A DNA stretch of 64,000 nucleotides. Source: Phaeacidiphilus oryzae TH49 (lineage in GTDB: Bacteria > Actinomycetota > Actinomycetes > Streptomycetales > Streptomycetaceae). The notes under the pieces are model-generated. The model did no database searches, was not told where the DNA came from, and was given only the letters and a program-made list of their open reading frames with translations. The stretch is from NCBI RefSeq assembly GCF_000744815.1, contig NZ_JQMQ01000005.1, positions 6,794,096-6,858,095 of the forward strand, read 5' to 3'. The stretch's first letter is position 1. Each line of letters starts with the position of its first letter. The position numbers were made by a program, and so were the translations under genes. Shown piece by piece: positions 35,582-46,618 of the stretch.

Positions 35582-35602
35582 AGGGGCGCGGGGATCTGCA
35601 CG
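35582..35602. repeat. Intergenic repeat GGGGCGCGGGGA, copy 2
   Basis: AGGGGCGCGGGGATCTGCACG, a second copy of the Streptomyces-type intergenic repeat seen at 30368, in the gap between the ATPase gene and bioD. Confidence 0.6.
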
Positions 35603-35638
35603 CCCAGCCGTCAGCGCCGCCCCACCCGGTCGACGGTG

Positions 35639-36343
35639 TTAACCGAACGCGCCCGCCGCCCCGCCCAGCCCCCGTACGAACCACCCCGGCGCGGCGCGCC
35701 GAAACGCCCCGGACGCCAGTCCGCCGACCCCGCTCGGCACCACCCCGCCCAGCGGCGCGCCCGCCACCACCCCCAGCTCGGCGACATTGCAGCGCTCCGC
35801 CAACCCCGGCTCCGACGGCCAGCATCCGATCACCACCCCCGCACAGGCCAGCCCCCGCCCGCGCAGCGCCTCCGCCGTCAGCGCGGTGGCATTCAGCGTC
35901 CCCAGCCCCGCCTCGGCGACCACCACCACCGGCGCCGCCAGCATCCCCGCCGCGTCGGCCAGCGTCCCCCCGTCCCCGTCGAACCGCACCAGCAGCCCGC
36001 CGGCCCCCTCCACCAGCACGAGATCGTGCCCGGCCGCCAACTTCCCGGCGGCCTCGGCCACCTGACGCGGGGTCACATACGGCAGCCCGGCCCGCCGCGC
36101 CGCCGTCGCCGGCGCCAGCGGATCCGGGAACCGCCCCAGCTCGACCCCCGTCACCTCCGAACCCGCCAGCCGCCGCACCTCCGCGACGTCCCCCGGCTCG
36201 CCCTCCCGCACCCCCGTCTGCGCCGGCTTCAGCACGGCCACCCGCAGCCCCGCCCGCAGGGCGCAGGCCGCCAGTCCCGCGGTGACGACGGTCTTCCCGA
36301 CTTCCGTCCCCGTCCCGCTCACCACGACGACCCCACGCACCAT
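35639..36343 (-). CDS. bioD: Dethiobiotin synthetase
   Basis: 234 residues. The P-loop VSGTGTEVGKT is at the N-terminus, with KPAQTG and VEGAGGLLV following, the standard BioD substrate and ATP sites. It closes the ureido ring of dethiobiotin from DAPA, CO2 and ATP. It is the last gene of the bioB-bioA-bioD run, 51 bp after bioA; the gap carries an imperfect CAGCCCT repeat. Full length, no oddities. Confidence 0.95.
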   Translation of the reverse strand: MVRGVVVVSGTGTEVGKTVVTAGLAACALRAGLRVAVLKPAQTGVREGEPGDVAEVRRLAGSEVTGVELGRFPDPLAPATAARRAGLPYVTPRQVAEAAGKLAAGHDLVLVEGAGGLLVRFDGDGGTLADAAGMLAAPVVVVAEAGLGTLNATALTAEALRGRGLACAGVVIGCWPSEPGLAERCNVAELGVVAGAPLGGVVPSGVGGLASGAFRRAAPGWFVRGLGGAAGAFG

Positions 36344-36394
36344 CGCACCCGCCTCTCCCTCAGCCCTCGCCCCACAGCCCTCAGCCCTTAGCCC

Positions 36395-37729
36395 TCAGCC
36401 CTTGGCCGCCGCCGCGCACATCCCCGCGCAGATCCGCTCCAGCTCCTCCCCGCTCACCACATACGGCGGCATCGCATACACCAGATTCCGGAACGGCCGC
36501 AGCCACACCCCCTGCTCCACCGCCGCCCGGGTCGCCGCCGCCATGTCCACCTCGTGGTCCAGCTGCACGACCCCGACCGCCCCTAGCACCCGCACGTCGA
36601 CCACCCCCGGCAGCCCGCGCGCCTCCGCCAGCCCCTCCCGGAGCCCGCGCTCGAGCCCGTGGACCTCGCCCCGCCAGTCCCGCGAGAGGAGCAGCTCCAC
36701 CGAGGCCCGCGCGACCGCCGCCGCCAGCGGATTCCCCATGAAGGTCGGCCCGTGGGCCAGCACCGGCACCTCCCCCCGGGAGATCCCCTCCGCGACCCGG
36801 GGCCCGCACAGCGTGGCCGCCATCGTGAGGTAACCGCCCGTCAGCGCCTTGCCCAGGCACAGCACATCAGGCAGGACCCCCTCCTCGCCCGCCCCCGCGT
36901 GCCGATGCGCGAACAACTCCCCGGTCCGCCCGAACCCGGTGGCGATCTCGTCGAAGACCAGCAGCACACCGGACTCGTCGCAGGCCTCCCGCAGCACCCG
37001 CAGCAGCCCGGGGGAGTGGAACCGCATCCCGCCCGCCCCCTGCACCACCGGCTCCACGATCACCGCCGCCAGCTCGTCGGCGTGCCGCCGGACCGCCTCC
37101 CGCAGCGAGGCCGCGTACGCCGGGTCGACCTCGCTCTCCAGCCCGCCCGCCGGCGGCTCCGGCACGAAGACCTGCTCCGGCAGCACCCCCTCCCACAGCC
37201 GGTGCATCCCCCCGTCCGGATCGCACACCGACATCGGCTGCCAGGTGTCCCCGTGGTATCCGCCGCGCCAGGTCAGCAGCCGCCGCTTGGCGGGCCGCCC
37301 CAGCGAACGCCAGTACTGGAGGCACATCTTGACCGCGACCTCCACCGCCACCGAGCCGGAGTCGGCCAGGAAGACGTGCTCCAGGCCGGTCAGCCCGGCC
37401 AACAGCCGGGCCAGCCGAACCGCCGGCTCATGCGTCAGCCCGCCGAACATGACATGGCTCATCCGCCCCAGCTGCCGCTCCGCGGCGGCGTTGAGCACCG
37501 GATGGTTGTAGCCGTGGACGGCGGCCCACCAGGAGGCCATCCCGTCCACCAACTCCCGCCGCCCGTAAGCCGGTCGGGCCAGCCGCAGGCGCGCGCCGGA
37601 GGCCGACTCGACGATCAGCGGCTGCTGCCGCCCCGGCATCGGCCCGTACGGATGCCACACATGCCGGCGGTCCCAGGCCAACAGCTCCGCCGGCTCCAGC
37701 GGCGCGGGCCCGGGCACGGACTCAGGCAT
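36395..37729 (-). CDS. bioA: Adenosylmethionine-8-amino-7-oxononanoate aminotransferase
   Basis: 444 residues. Class III PLP aminotransferase with the BioA N-terminus ([12 protein letters not shown]), [13 protein letters not shown], the Asp of the PLP site in [15 protein letters not shown] and the PLP Lys in [11 protein letters not shown]. It converts KAPA to DAPA using S-adenosylmethionine as amino donor. The start codon lies inside the end of bioB (8-bp overlap), so the two are translationally coupled. Confidence 0.95.
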   Translation of the reverse strand: MPESVPGPAPLEPAELLAWDRRHVWHPYGPMPGRQQPLIVESASGARLRLARPAYGRRELVDGMASWWAAVHGYNHPVLNAAAERQLGRMSHVMFGGLTHEPAVRLARLLAGLTGLEHVFLADSGSVAVEVAVKMCLQYWRSLGRPAKRRLLTWRGGYHGDTWQPMSVCDPDGGMHRLWEGVLPEQVFVPEPPAGGLESEVDPAYAASLREAVRRHADELAAVIVEPVVQGAGGMRFHSPGLLRVLREACDESGVLLVFDEIATGFGRTGELFAHRHAGAGEEGVLPDVLCLGKALTGGYLTMAATLCGPRVAEGISRGEVPVLAHGPTFMGNPLAAAVARASVELLLSRDWRGEVHGLERGLREGLAEARGLPGVVDVRVLGAVGVVQLDHEVDMAAATRAAVEQGVWLRPFRNLVYAMPPYVVSGEELERICAGMCAAAAKG

Positions 37730-38807
37730 TCGGCGGCAACTCCGTCCCGACCCCGCGCCGCCGCACCGCGACCCGCTCCTCCGACTCCGTGTCCCCTTCG
37801 GTGGAGAGCGCCTCCGCGCCCACCACCTCGAACCCCGCGTCCGCGATCATCGCCAGGTCGGCCTTCCCCGCCTGCCCCTCGCTGGTCAGGTAGTCGCCCA
37901 GGAAGATCGAGTCGGCCACATGCAGCGCCAGCGGCTGCAACGTCCGCAGATGGATCTCCCGCCCGCCGGCGATCCGCACCTCCGCCGCCGGGCAGACGAA
38001 CCGCACCATCGCCAGGATCCGCAGGCAGCGCTGTGGGGTGAGCTCCCACCGCCCCTCCAGCGGCGTCCCGTCGAACGGGATCAGGAAGTTCACCGGCACC
38101 GAGTCCGGATCCGACTCCCGCAGGGCGAAGGCGACCTCGACCAGGTCCTCGTCGCTCTCGCCCATCCCGGCGATCAGCCCGGAGCATGGCGAGAGCCCGG
38201 CCGCCCGGGCCCTCTCCACCGTCTCCCGCCGGTCCTGGTAGGTGTGGGTGGAGCAGATCTCCCCGTACATCCCCTCCGAGGTGTTGAGGTTGTGGTTGTA
38301 GGCGAAGGCCCCGGCCTCGCGGAGCCGCTCCGCCTGACCGTCCTTCAGCAGCCCCAGGCAGACGCAGACCTCCACCTCCGGATGCTCGGCGTGCACCGCC
38401 TCGACGGTGGACGCCACCCGCTCCACGTCCCGGTCGGTCGGCCCCCGCCCGCTGGCCACCAGGCAGACCCGGCGCGCCCCGCCGGCGATCCCTGCCCCGG
38501 CCGCCGCGGCCGCCTGCTCGGCGCGCAGCCAGCTGTACGTCAGCACGCCGGCCTCCGAGCCCAGCCGCTGGGAGCAGTAGGAGCAGTCCTCCGGGCACAG
38601 CCCGGACTTGAGGTTCACCAGGTAGTTGAGCTTCACCCGCCGCCCGCGGTGGTGCCGCCGCACGCGCCCGGCCGCGGCCACGACGTCGAGCAGTTCGTCC
38701 TCCCGCGAGCGCAGCACCGCCAGTGCCTGCGCGCGCGTCGGCGCCTCGCCCTTGAGGGCCCTGTCCACCAGCTCATCGAGCTCATCGCGAAGATCCACGA
38801 CCAGCAT
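37722..38807 (-). CDS. bioB: Biotin synthase
   Basis: 361 residues. The radical-SAM motif CPEDCSYC binds the [4Fe-4S] cluster, followed by [16 protein letters not shown] and [14 protein letters not shown], typical of BioB, which inserts sulphur into dethiobiotin. ATG at 38807 ([18 protein letters not shown]) is preferred: an upstream extension would run through the operator region shared with bioF. First gene of bioB-bioA-bioD. The C-terminal ~40 residues extend beyond the catalytic core and look disordered. Confidence 0.95.
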   Translation of the reverse strand: MLVVDLRDELDELVDRALKGEAPTRAQALAVLRSREDELLDVVAAAGRVRRHHRGRRVKLNYLVNLKSGLCPEDCSYCSQRLGSEAGVLTYSWLRAEQAAAAAGAGIAGGARRVCLVASGRGPTDRDVERVASTVEAVHAEHPEVEVCVCLGLLKDGQAERLREAGAFAYNHNLNTSEGMYGEICSTHTYQDRRETVERARAAGLSPCSGLIAGMGESDEDLVEVAFALRESDPDSVPVNFLIPFDGTPLEGRWELTPQRCLRILAMVRFVCPAAEVRIAGGREIHLRTLQPLALHVADSIFLGDYLTSEGQAGKADLAMIADAGFEVVGAEALSTEGDTESEERVAVRRRGVGTELPPNA

Positions 38808-38861
38808 CCTGGTGCCCGGGGACGAACGGCCGATAGGGCGAATCCCCACAAAGCCGACCCC

Positions 38862-38906
38862 TGGCACTCTGTGCAGGTCGACCCTATGGGATGGCACTGG
38901 GTGCCA
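38862..38906. promoter_or_regulatory. Pair of palindromes in the bioB-bioF divergent promoter
   Basis: Two inverted repeats of the form TGGCAC-N3-GTGC(C/A)(A/G): 38862-38876 (one arm imperfect) and 38892-38906 (perfect TGGCAC/GTGCCA). Their starts are exactly 30 bp apart, about three helical turns. The second ends 15 bp before the bioF start. They are good candidates for the operator of a biotin-responsive repressor acting on both directions. Confidence 0.6.
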
Positions 38907-38920
38907 CTAGGGTCCCCGCC

Positions 38921-40102
38921 ATGATCGCCCCCACCCCACCCGGCGCCTTCGACTGGCTGCACGCCTCCCACGCCCGCCGCCGCGCGGCCGGCCTGGAACG
39001 CACCCTCCGCCCCCGCGCGGCCGACGTGCAGCTGATCGACCTGGCCGGCAACGACTACCTCGGCCTGGCCCGGCATCCCGAGGTCACCTCGGCCGCGGCC
39101 GAGGCCGCCGCCCGCTGGGGGGCCGGCGCCACCGGCTCCCGCCTGGTCACCGGCAGTACCGGCCTCCATGCCCGCCTGGAGGTCGAACTCGCGGAGTTCT
39201 GCGGCTTCCAGAGCGCCCTGGTGTTCTCCTCCGGCTACACCGCCAACCTGGCCGCGGTGACCGCGCTGACGGCCGCGCCCGGCGCACTGATCGTCTCGGA
39301 CGCCCACAACCACGCCTCCCTGATCGACGGCTGCCGCCTCTCCCGGGCCCGCGTCGAGATCGCCGCCCACGCCGACCCGTCCGCATTCGCCAAGGCCCTC
39401 GACACCGCCCGGCACGAGCCCGCCCCCGCCGCCGCTCCCGCCCTCGCCGTCACCGACGCCGTCTTCTCGGTCGACGGCGACGCAGCCCCGCTCACCCCCC
39501 TGGCCGAACTCTGCCGCGCCCGCCCGCACACCGGCCTCCTCATCGACGACGCCCACGGCCTCGGCGTCCTCGGCGAGGGTGGCCGCGGAACCGCCCACGC
39601 CTTCGGACTCGCCGGCGCCCCCGGCCTCGTCGCCACCGTCACCCTCTCCAAGTCCCTCGGCAGCCAGGGCGGAGCCGTCCTCGGCCCGGCCGCGGTGATC
39701 CGCGAACTCACCAGCGCGGCACGGACGTTCGTCTTCGACACCGCCCTCGCCCCGCCCGCCGCGGCGGCCGCGCTGGCCGCCCTGCGGCTGCTGCGCCGCG
39801 AGCCCGGCCGCCCCGCCCGCGTCCGCGACCACGCCCGCGCGCTGTACGAGGCACTGTCCGCGGCCGGCCTCGGGCCGGTCCGGCGCCCGGAGGCCGCGGT
39901 GGTCTCCGTGCCCGCGCCCACCCCGGACGCCGCCGTCGCCTGGGCGGCCGCCTGCCGCCGAGCGGGCCTGTCGGTGGGCTGCTTCCGCCCCCCGTCCGTC
40001 CCCGACGGCATCCCCCGCCTCCGGCTGACCGCCCGTGCCGACCTAAGCCCCACCGAACTCGCCGGCGCGGTCAAGGTCATCACCTCGACAGCCCCGCACT
40101 GA
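38921..40102 (+). CDS. bioF: 8-amino-7-oxononanoate synthase
   Basis: 393 residues of the alpha-oxoamine synthase family: LAGNDYLGLARHPEV, GSTGLHARLEVELAEF, the His of the substrate site in SDAHNHASLIDGCR, DDAHGLGVLG, and the PLP Lys in TLSKSLGSQGG. It condenses pimeloyl-ACP/CoA with alanine to give KAPA, the first committed ring step. Divergent from bioB. Only a weak AGGG site precedes the ATG. No bioC or bioH is present. Confidence 0.95.
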   Translation: MIAPTPPGAFDWLHASHARRRAAGLERTLRPRAADVQLIDLAGNDYLGLARHPEVTSAAAEAAARWGAGATGSRLVTGSTGLHARLEVELAEFCGFQSALVFSSGYTANLAAVTALTAAPGALIVSDAHNHASLIDGCRLSRARVEIAAHADPSAFAKALDTARHEPAPAAAPALAVTDAVFSVDGDAAPLTPLAELCRARPHTGLLIDDAHGLGVLGEGGRGTAHAFGLAGAPGLVATVTLSKSLGSQGGAVLGPAAVIRELTSAARTFVFDTALAPPAAAAALAALRLLRREPGRPARVRDHARALYEALSAAGLGPVRRPEAAVVSVPAPTPDAAVAWAAACRRAGLSVGCFRPPSVPDGIPRLRLTARADLSPTELAGAVKVITSTAPH

Positions 40103-40150
40103 CGGGCCGGCGCCACGGACGGATGACCGGCGGCCGGGGCGGTCCCGGAG

Positions 40151-40876
40151 CTAGCCCCCCGCGAGGACGGCGCCCCCGTCGACGGTGAGCACGGTTCCGG
40201 TGACGAAGCGGTTCTCCATCAGATAGAGGTGTGCCGCGGCGATCTCGTCCGGCTCGCCGATCGACTTGGTGAGTGTCCGCTCGGCCAGTGCCGAGAACAG
40301 CGCGGCACGCTGAGGCTCCGGCACCGGGTCCCACAGCGGTGTCCGCACCGCACCCGGGCGGACCGCATTGACCCGGACGGGGGCGAGCTCCGCCGCCAGC
40401 CCCCGGGTCAGTCCCTCCACCGCGGAGGCACTGGCGGCCGCGAGCGCCGTGCCGGGTGCGGGGCGCACCGCGACCGTCCCGGACGTCAGCACGATCGATC
40501 CCCCCGGCCGGAGCCGCGGGGCCGCGTGCTTGACCGCGGCGACCGCGCCCCAGAACCGGACCTCGGACAGCTCCCGGGCGCTGTCCAGGGGCAGGTCCGC
40601 CAGCGGTTGCGGGCGGACCGAGTCGCCGGCCGTGTACACCAGGTGGTCGAGCTCGCCGACACGGGCGAACAGGGCGGCGACGTCGCCCTCGTCGCGGGTG
40701 TTGACGACCACCCCCTCGCAGCTGTCCGGCAACCCCGCGAGTGCGGCCTTCAGCCGGCCCTGGTCGCTCGACGCGATCGTGACCGCCGCCCCGGCCGCGG
40801 CCGCGGCGCCGGCCGCCGCCAATCCCATCCCCGAACTGCCGCCGATGACGACGACGCGCTGACCTGCAAGAGCCAT
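40151..40876 (-). CDS. SDR-family protein lacking the catalytic Tyr and Lys
   Basis: 241 residues with a normal Rossmann start (VVVIGGSSGMGLA), the SDR Ser-containing strand (GSIVLTSGTVAV) and a standard C-terminus (TGTVLTVDGG). The YxxxK active-site helix is changed: ALAAASASAVEGL stands where YAASKAAVEGL is normal, so Tyr and Lys are both Ala (about residues 146 and 150). It is probably not a classical reductase; it may bind NAD(P) as a sensor or act with other chemistry. ATG 40876 follows AGAGGAG. Divergent from a TetR regulator across two palindromic operators. Confidence 0.85.
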   Translation of the reverse strand: MALAGQRVVVIGGSSGMGLAAAGAAAAAGAAVTIASSDQGRLKAALAGLPDSCEGVVVNTRDEGDVAALFARVGELDHLVYTAGDSVRPQPLADLPLDSARELSEVRFWGAVAAVKHAAPRLRPGGSIVLTSGTVAVRPAPGTALAAASASAVEGLTRGLAAELAPVRVNAVRPGAVRTPLWDPVPEPQRAALFSALAERTLTKSIGEPDEIAAAHLYLMENRFVTGTVLTVDGGAVLAGG

Positions 40877-40915
40877 GGTGGCGCTCCTCTGCCTCGAATA
40901 CCCCGCAAGGGGCTG

Positions 40916-40965
40916 ATGACTCACTGAGTCGTCAGCATAGCACCGGCGATGACTCACTGAGTCAT
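40916..40965. promoter_or_regulatory. Two TetR operators between SDR and TetR genes
   Basis: ATGACTCA-C-TGAGTCAT is a perfect 17-bp palindrome at 40949-40965, and a copy with one mismatch lies at 40916-40932, 33 bp away. Both lie in the divergent promoter region, 20 bp before the TetR start codon. Placement and symmetry fit autorepression plus control of the SDR gene. Confidence 0.75.
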
Positions 40966-40984
40966 CGCTGATAGAGTGGCGGGC

Positions 40985-41575
40985 ATGCCACGATGGGACC
41001 CCAATGCCGAAGACCGGCTCCGCGAGGCGGCGGTGGAGCTGTTCCTCGAGCGTGGGTACGAGAACGTCACCGTCGCGGAGATCACCGAGCGGGCCGGGCT
41101 GACCCGGCGCTCGTTCTCCCGCTACTTCGCGGACAAGCGGGACGTGCTGTTCGCCGGATCCGAACGGCTTCCTGCCGTCCTCGCCGACTCCGTCCGGCAG
41201 GCCGACCCCGCACTCCCGCCCTTCGAGGCGCTGCTGGCCGCGCTCATCGAGACCGCCGGCCCGCTGACCGACCAGGCCGCCCTCGTCGCGCAACGGCAGG
41301 CGGTCGTCCGGACCAGCCCCGAACTGCAGGAACGCGGGCGTACCAAGCTGGCCGCCGCGACCGAAGCGGTGGCGGAGGCGCTGCGGGAGCGGGGCACCGC
41401 CGCATCGCAGGCGGCGCTACTCGCGGAGGCCGGGATCGCGGTCTTCCGGACCGCCTTCCAGCGCTGGACCGACCGCCCGGACGAAGCCGGCCTGCCGGCC
41501 CGCATCCGGGAGGCGGCCGCCGACCTCGCCGCCGGCCTGGCCGCGGTGGACTTCACCGCGCTGCCCCGCCCATGA
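40985..41575 (+). CDS. TetR family regulator
   Basis: 196 residues. The N-terminal helix-turn-helix (VTVAEITERAGLTRRSFSRYF) is followed by a helical ligand domain. ATG 40985 (MPRWDPNAEDRL) is chosen over a GTG at 40976, which would come closer to the operator. It probably represses itself and the divergent SDR gene through the ATGACTCA palindromes. Ligand unknown. Confidence 0.9.
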   Translation: MPRWDPNAEDRLREAAVELFLERGYENVTVAEITERAGLTRRSFSRYFADKRDVLFAGSERLPAVLADSVRQADPALPPFEALLAALIETAGPLTDQAALVAQRQAVVRTSPELQERGRTKLAAATEAVAEALRERGTAASQAALLAEAGIAVFRTAFQRWTDRPDEAGLPARIREAAADLAAGLAAVDFTALPRP

Positions 41576-41643
41576 CCCGGACGCCGCCGACGCCGACGCC
41601 GTAAGGCTTAGGCGTACCAGGCCCCGACCCGGCCCGCCCATTG

Positions 41644-42048
41644 CTACCCCGCTACGCCCCCGGCCCCGCGCCCCGGCCCGCTACGCCCCGCCCGCTCCCG
41701 CAGCCGCGCCTCCCGAAGCGCCGTCTGCCGCGCCTGGGCCGCCCGGCGGGCGCGCCGGGACGGCCGCCCGGTCCCGGCGGCGTTGGCCCAGGCGGTATGC
41801 GTCCCGGAGCCCCAGTCGCGCTGAGCGGCGATCTGATGCGCCACCCAGATGTCCAGCCACCCCCACACCGTGCCCAGCACCCCCGCACCGCTGACCGCGA
41901 TCGCCGGCAGGAAGAACCACGCGTGGGTCAATGCCGCCAGCACCGTGACCATCAGCGACAGCACGGTGAAACTCAGGATGAGGAACGCCCGTACCGACGC
42001 CCTCCGCACATCGTCCGGCGTATACCGGCGCCGCCCCGTCCTTCGCAC
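41644..42048 (-). CDS. Small membrane protein with two transmembrane segments
   Basis: 134 residues. After a basic N-terminus (RRTGRRRYTPDDVRRAS) come two hydrophobic helices (FLILSFTVLSLMVTVLAAL and WFFLPAIAVSGAGVLGTVWG), then a long Arg/Ala-rich cytoplasmic tail. GTG at 42048 has a GGGAGG site 8 bp upstream. Function unknown. It is convergent with the TetR gene and stands 175 bp from glpD. Confidence 0.7.
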   Translation of the reverse strand: MRRTGRRRYTPDDVRRASVRAFLILSFTVLSLMVTVLAALTHAWFFLPAIAVSGAGVLGTVWGWLDIWVAHQIAAQRDWGSGTHTAWANAAGTGRPSRRARRAAQARQTALREARLRERAGRSGPGRGAGGVAG

Positions 42049-42223
42049 TCCACCGACCTCCCAGGCAGACACTGCCCGACAGGTCCCCCGGCACACGCCG
42101 TTCGGGGCACATTCTCATCACAACCGGCCATAACCCTTACCGGCGCGGTCGAACCCCGAACACAGCGGCGGGCCGGGATCCGCCATGCGAACCCCGGCCC
42201 CACCGCGGAGGACTGACGGAGCG

Positions 42224-43855
42224 TCAGCCCTCCCGCCCGCGCAGGAACGCGTCCACCTCGGCGCGCACCTCCTCGGTGTCCAGCCCGCGCACGGTCACCG
42301 TGGTCCGCCGCCGCAGCACGTCGTCCACCGTGTACGCCCACTCCTGCTCGGCGGCGAAGGCCACCTGCGCCCAGATGTCCGGGCCGTCCTCGTGGATCGG
42401 CCGGCCCAGCTCGGGCCGCTCGGCGACCAGCCGCGCGATGTCGAAGGAGAAGGTCCCGTAGTGCCGGGCGAGGTGGGCGGCCACCGCCGGGTCCATCCGG
42501 GTGCCCGGCGCCCGGTCGACCAGCAGCCGGTGGGCCACCGCGTTCGGCGAGCCGACGCCCGGCAGCGGCACGGACCGGGGGATCGGGGCCATGTCCTCGG
42601 CCAGCCCGGCCCCCGGCACCTGCGCCAGCTTGGCCAGCACCGTCCGCCCGATGTGCCGGTAGGTGGTCCACTTGCCGCCGGCCACCGAGAGCATCCCGCC
42701 CTTGCCCTCGGTCACCACGGTCTCCCGCTTGGCCGACGCGGTGTCACCGGGCCCGCCCGGCAGCACCCGCAGACCCGCGAACCGATAGGTGATCAGGTCC
42801 TTGTCCAGGTGCTCGCCGAGCACCGCGTGCCCCGCCTCGCCCAGGATCTGGTCCACGTCGGCGTCGGTCGGACGCACCTCCGCCGGGTCCCCGGTGAACT
42901 CCTCGTCCGTGGTGCCCAGCAGGACGTGGTCCTCCCAGGGGATCGCGAAGGACACCCGGTACTTGTCGATCGGGATGGTCAGCGCGGCCTTCCACGGCGC
43001 CTTCCGCTTGACCACCACGTGGGCGCCCTTGGAGAGCCGGATGGACGGGGCCGCGCCCGCGTCCTCCATCTTCCGCAGGTGGTCCACCCACGGACCGGTG
43101 GCGTTGAGCACCAGCCGGGCGTCGACGCCGAACTCCTCGCCGCTCATCCGGTCCCGCACCTCGGCGCCGGAGACCCGGCCCCGGGTGAACCGCAGCCCGG
43201 TCACCTCGGCGTGGTTGAGCACCACGGCGCCGGACTCCACGGCCGCCCGCACGGTCATCACGGCGACCCGCGAGTCGTTCATCTGGTGGTCGCCGTAGAC
43301 GGCCACCGAACGCAGCCCCTCGGTGCGCAGCGCCGGCACCTGCTCGCGGGCGTGCGCCGGGGTGGTGACCCGGCCCATTCCGTCCCGGAACATCGACAGC
43401 GCCGAGTAGAGGAAGACGCCGGCGCCCAGCACCGGGGCCGAGTGCGGGCCGCCCTTGTAGACCGGGACGAAGAAGTTGAGCGGGTTCACCAGGTGCGGGG
43501 CCACGTCGGTGGCCAGCGCACGGCGCTCCTTGTGGTTCTCCGCGACCAGCTTCACCGCGCCGGTCTGCAGGTACCGCAGCCCGCCGTGGACCAGCTTCGA
43601 GGACGCGCTGGAGGTGGCGCCGGCGAAGTCGCCGGCGTCCACCATGGCGACCTTGAGGCCGGACTGGGCGGCCGTCCACGCCACCGCGGTGCCGAGGATG
43701 CCGCCGCCGATGACCAGCAGGTCGTAGGTGGTGCTGCTGAGGAGGTTCCGGGACTCCGCCCGGGTGGCGGTGCGGCCGGGGGTGTGGCCCGCGCCGAGAG
43801 TGGGGAGTCCGCCGGATTCGGCAGGGCTTCCGGGGGAGGTGGGGGTGATGGTCAT
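42224..43855 (-). CDS. glpD: Glycerol-3-phosphate dehydrogenase (FAD)
   Basis: 543 residues. A ~45-residue N-terminal extension precedes the FAD motif DLLVIGGGILGTAVAW; SSASSKLVHGGLRYL and GGKWTTYR are GlpD signatures. It oxidises glycerol-3-phosphate to DHAP at the membrane, passing electrons to quinone. Last gene of gylR-glpF-glpK-glpD, 140 bp after glpK. Confidence 0.93.
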   Translation of the reverse strand: MTITPTSPGSPAESGGLPTLGAGHTPGRTATRAESRNLLSSTTYDLLVIGGGILGTAVAWTAAQSGLKVAMVDAGDFAGATSSASSKLVHGGLRYLQTGAVKLVAENHKERRALATDVAPHLVNPLNFFVPVYKGGPHSAPVLGAGVFLYSALSMFRDGMGRVTTPAHAREQVPALRTEGLRSVAVYGDHQMNDSRVAVMTVRAAVESGAVVLNHAEVTGLRFTRGRVSGAEVRDRMSGEEFGVDARLVLNATGPWVDHLRKMEDAGAAPSIRLSKGAHVVVKRKAPWKAALTIPIDKYRVSFAIPWEDHVLLGTTDEEFTGDPAEVRPTDADVDQILGEAGHAVLGEHLDKDLITYRFAGLRVLPGGPGDTASAKRETVVTEGKGGMLSVAGGKWTTYRHIGRTVLAKLAQVPGAGLAEDMAPIPRSVPLPGVGSPNAVAHRLLVDRAPGTRMDPAVAAHLARHYGTFSFDIARLVAERPELGRPIHEDGPDIWAQVAFAAEQEWAYTVDDVLRRRTTVTVRGLDTEEVRAEVDAFLRGREG

Positions 43856-43995
43856 GATGCGGTCCGGCGGGTTCTCCGCCGTACTCCTCTCACTTCGGCA
43901 GGCAGGTGGAACTCGGACGGCCGCCGCCGCGGGCCGGCGCGGGGGAGGCGCGGTGCCGATCGACACCGCGTCCCCGCGCGCCGGCGGCGCGGAGG

Positions 43996-45528
<1,533 letters not shown>

Positions 45529-45594
45529 GGCGGTTGTCCTTCGGGCGAGTTGACGAATGGTGGGACGGGGGCGACGCGAAGCGGTCCGTGCGGC

Positions 45595-46305
45595 CTAGAA
45601 CGCCAGGTGGTAGAGGCCGCCGGCGGCCAGCCCGCCGACGATCGGCCCGACCACCGGGATCCAGGCGTAGCCCCAGTCTGAGCCGCCCTTGTGCGGGATG
45701 GGGAGAAGCGAGTGGACGATCCTCGGGCCGAGGTCGCGGACCGGGTTGATGGCGTACCCGGTCGGCCCGCCGAGCGAGAGGCCGATGCCGACCACCGTGA
45801 AGGCGGTGATCAGCACGCCCATCCCGGAGAGGCCGAGGCCCTTGGTCAGCCCCTCGGTGAGGATCAGGATGCAGAGGACGACGGTGGCGATGATCTCGGT
45901 CATCAGGTTCTGCACCGGGTTCCGGATCTCCGGGCCGGTGGAGAAGATCCCGAGGGTCGGCTCCTCGTTCTCGCGGAACTGGCCGTAGTAGACCAGCCAG
46001 ACCAGGACCGCGCCGAGGATGGCGCCGACGATCTGCCCGGCGAAGTACAGCGGCACGTGGCTCCACTGCCCCGACTGGACGGCGATCGCCACCGTCACCG
46101 CGGGGTTGAGATGGGCCCCGGAGAGCGGGCTCGACACATAGGCGCCGACCATCACGGCGAATCCCCAGCCGAGGGTGATCGCCACCCAGCCGGCGCCTAT
46201 CGCCTTGGACTTCTTCAGGCTTACGGCGGCGACGACACCGTCACCGAGCAGCACGAGCAGCGCGGTGCCGATGACCTCGCCGAAGAATATGTGGCCGTTG
46301 GACAC
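45595..46305 (-). CDS. glpF: Glycerol facilitator (aquaglyceroporin)
   Basis: 236 residues with six transmembrane helices. The first pore motif is intact (GAHLNPAVT); the second reads [10 protein letters not shown], with Val instead of Ala in NPA. The Arg of the selectivity filter is kept. GTG at 46305 with AAGGGAG 5 bp upstream was chosen; the frame continues upstream without family similarity. The second-NPA change could alter pore geometry but occurs at a position known to vary in MIP proteins. Confidence 0.92.
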   Translation of the reverse strand: MSNGHIFFGEVIGTALLVLLGDGVVAAVSLKKSKAIGAGWVAITLGWGFAVMVGAYVSSPLSGAHLNPAVTVAIAVQSGQWSHVPLYFAGQIVGAILGAVLVWLVYYGQFRENEEPTLGIFSTGPEIRNPVQNLMTEIIATVVLCILILTEGLTKGLGLSGMGVLITAFTVVGIGLSLGGPTGYAINPVRDLGPRIVHSLLPIPHKGGSDWGYAWIPVVGPIVGGLAAGGLYHLAF

Positions 46306-46618
46306 AAAGACTCCCTTGTCCTTGCCCGGTTCGGTGTCCAGGTAGGTGGTCGAGCCGAACAGTTCGTGGATCGGTACATCGATCAGGCGGGCCGAGCCCG
46401 CCAACCGGAGGTGATCCGTCCGGTGTTCGACATTGTCGACCCTGATCCGGCAGTTTTCACCTCCCGTTACCGCCGCGTCAAGGCCGGGTGTCGTAAATGT
46501 GTGCGGCATCTCTGTGGTGATCGGTGAAACGCCAGGTGAGCATGGGTTTCCGAAGGCGTGCCAGGGGCCCCGGCGGCCCGGCCGGGGTGTCACGAAGTCC
46601 ATCTCCGTCACAAACCGC
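46306..46618 (-). promoter_or_regulatory. glpF promoter region, candidate GylR operator at 46427-46439
   Basis: 313 bp between gylR and glpF. It contains the perfect palindrome TCGACA-T-TGTCGA (46427-46439), in the wider context GTTCGACATTGTCGAC, 122 bp before the glpF start. A related sequence precedes gylR (47412-47427), as expected for an autoregulated IclR-type repressor. Confidence 0.5.

Noticed and set aside
30366..35825. A 1819-codon open frame on the minus strand opposite the SMC-like ATPase gene
   Set aside because: High-GC codon bias keeps the opposite strand open; the product is Gly/Arg/Val-rich without any domain, whereas the plus strand has clear Walker and ABC motifs.
38807..38897. 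Longer bioB with a start near 38897
   Set aside because: It would extend through both palindromes of the bioB-bioF operator region, and the extra residues do not look like a BioB N-terminus.
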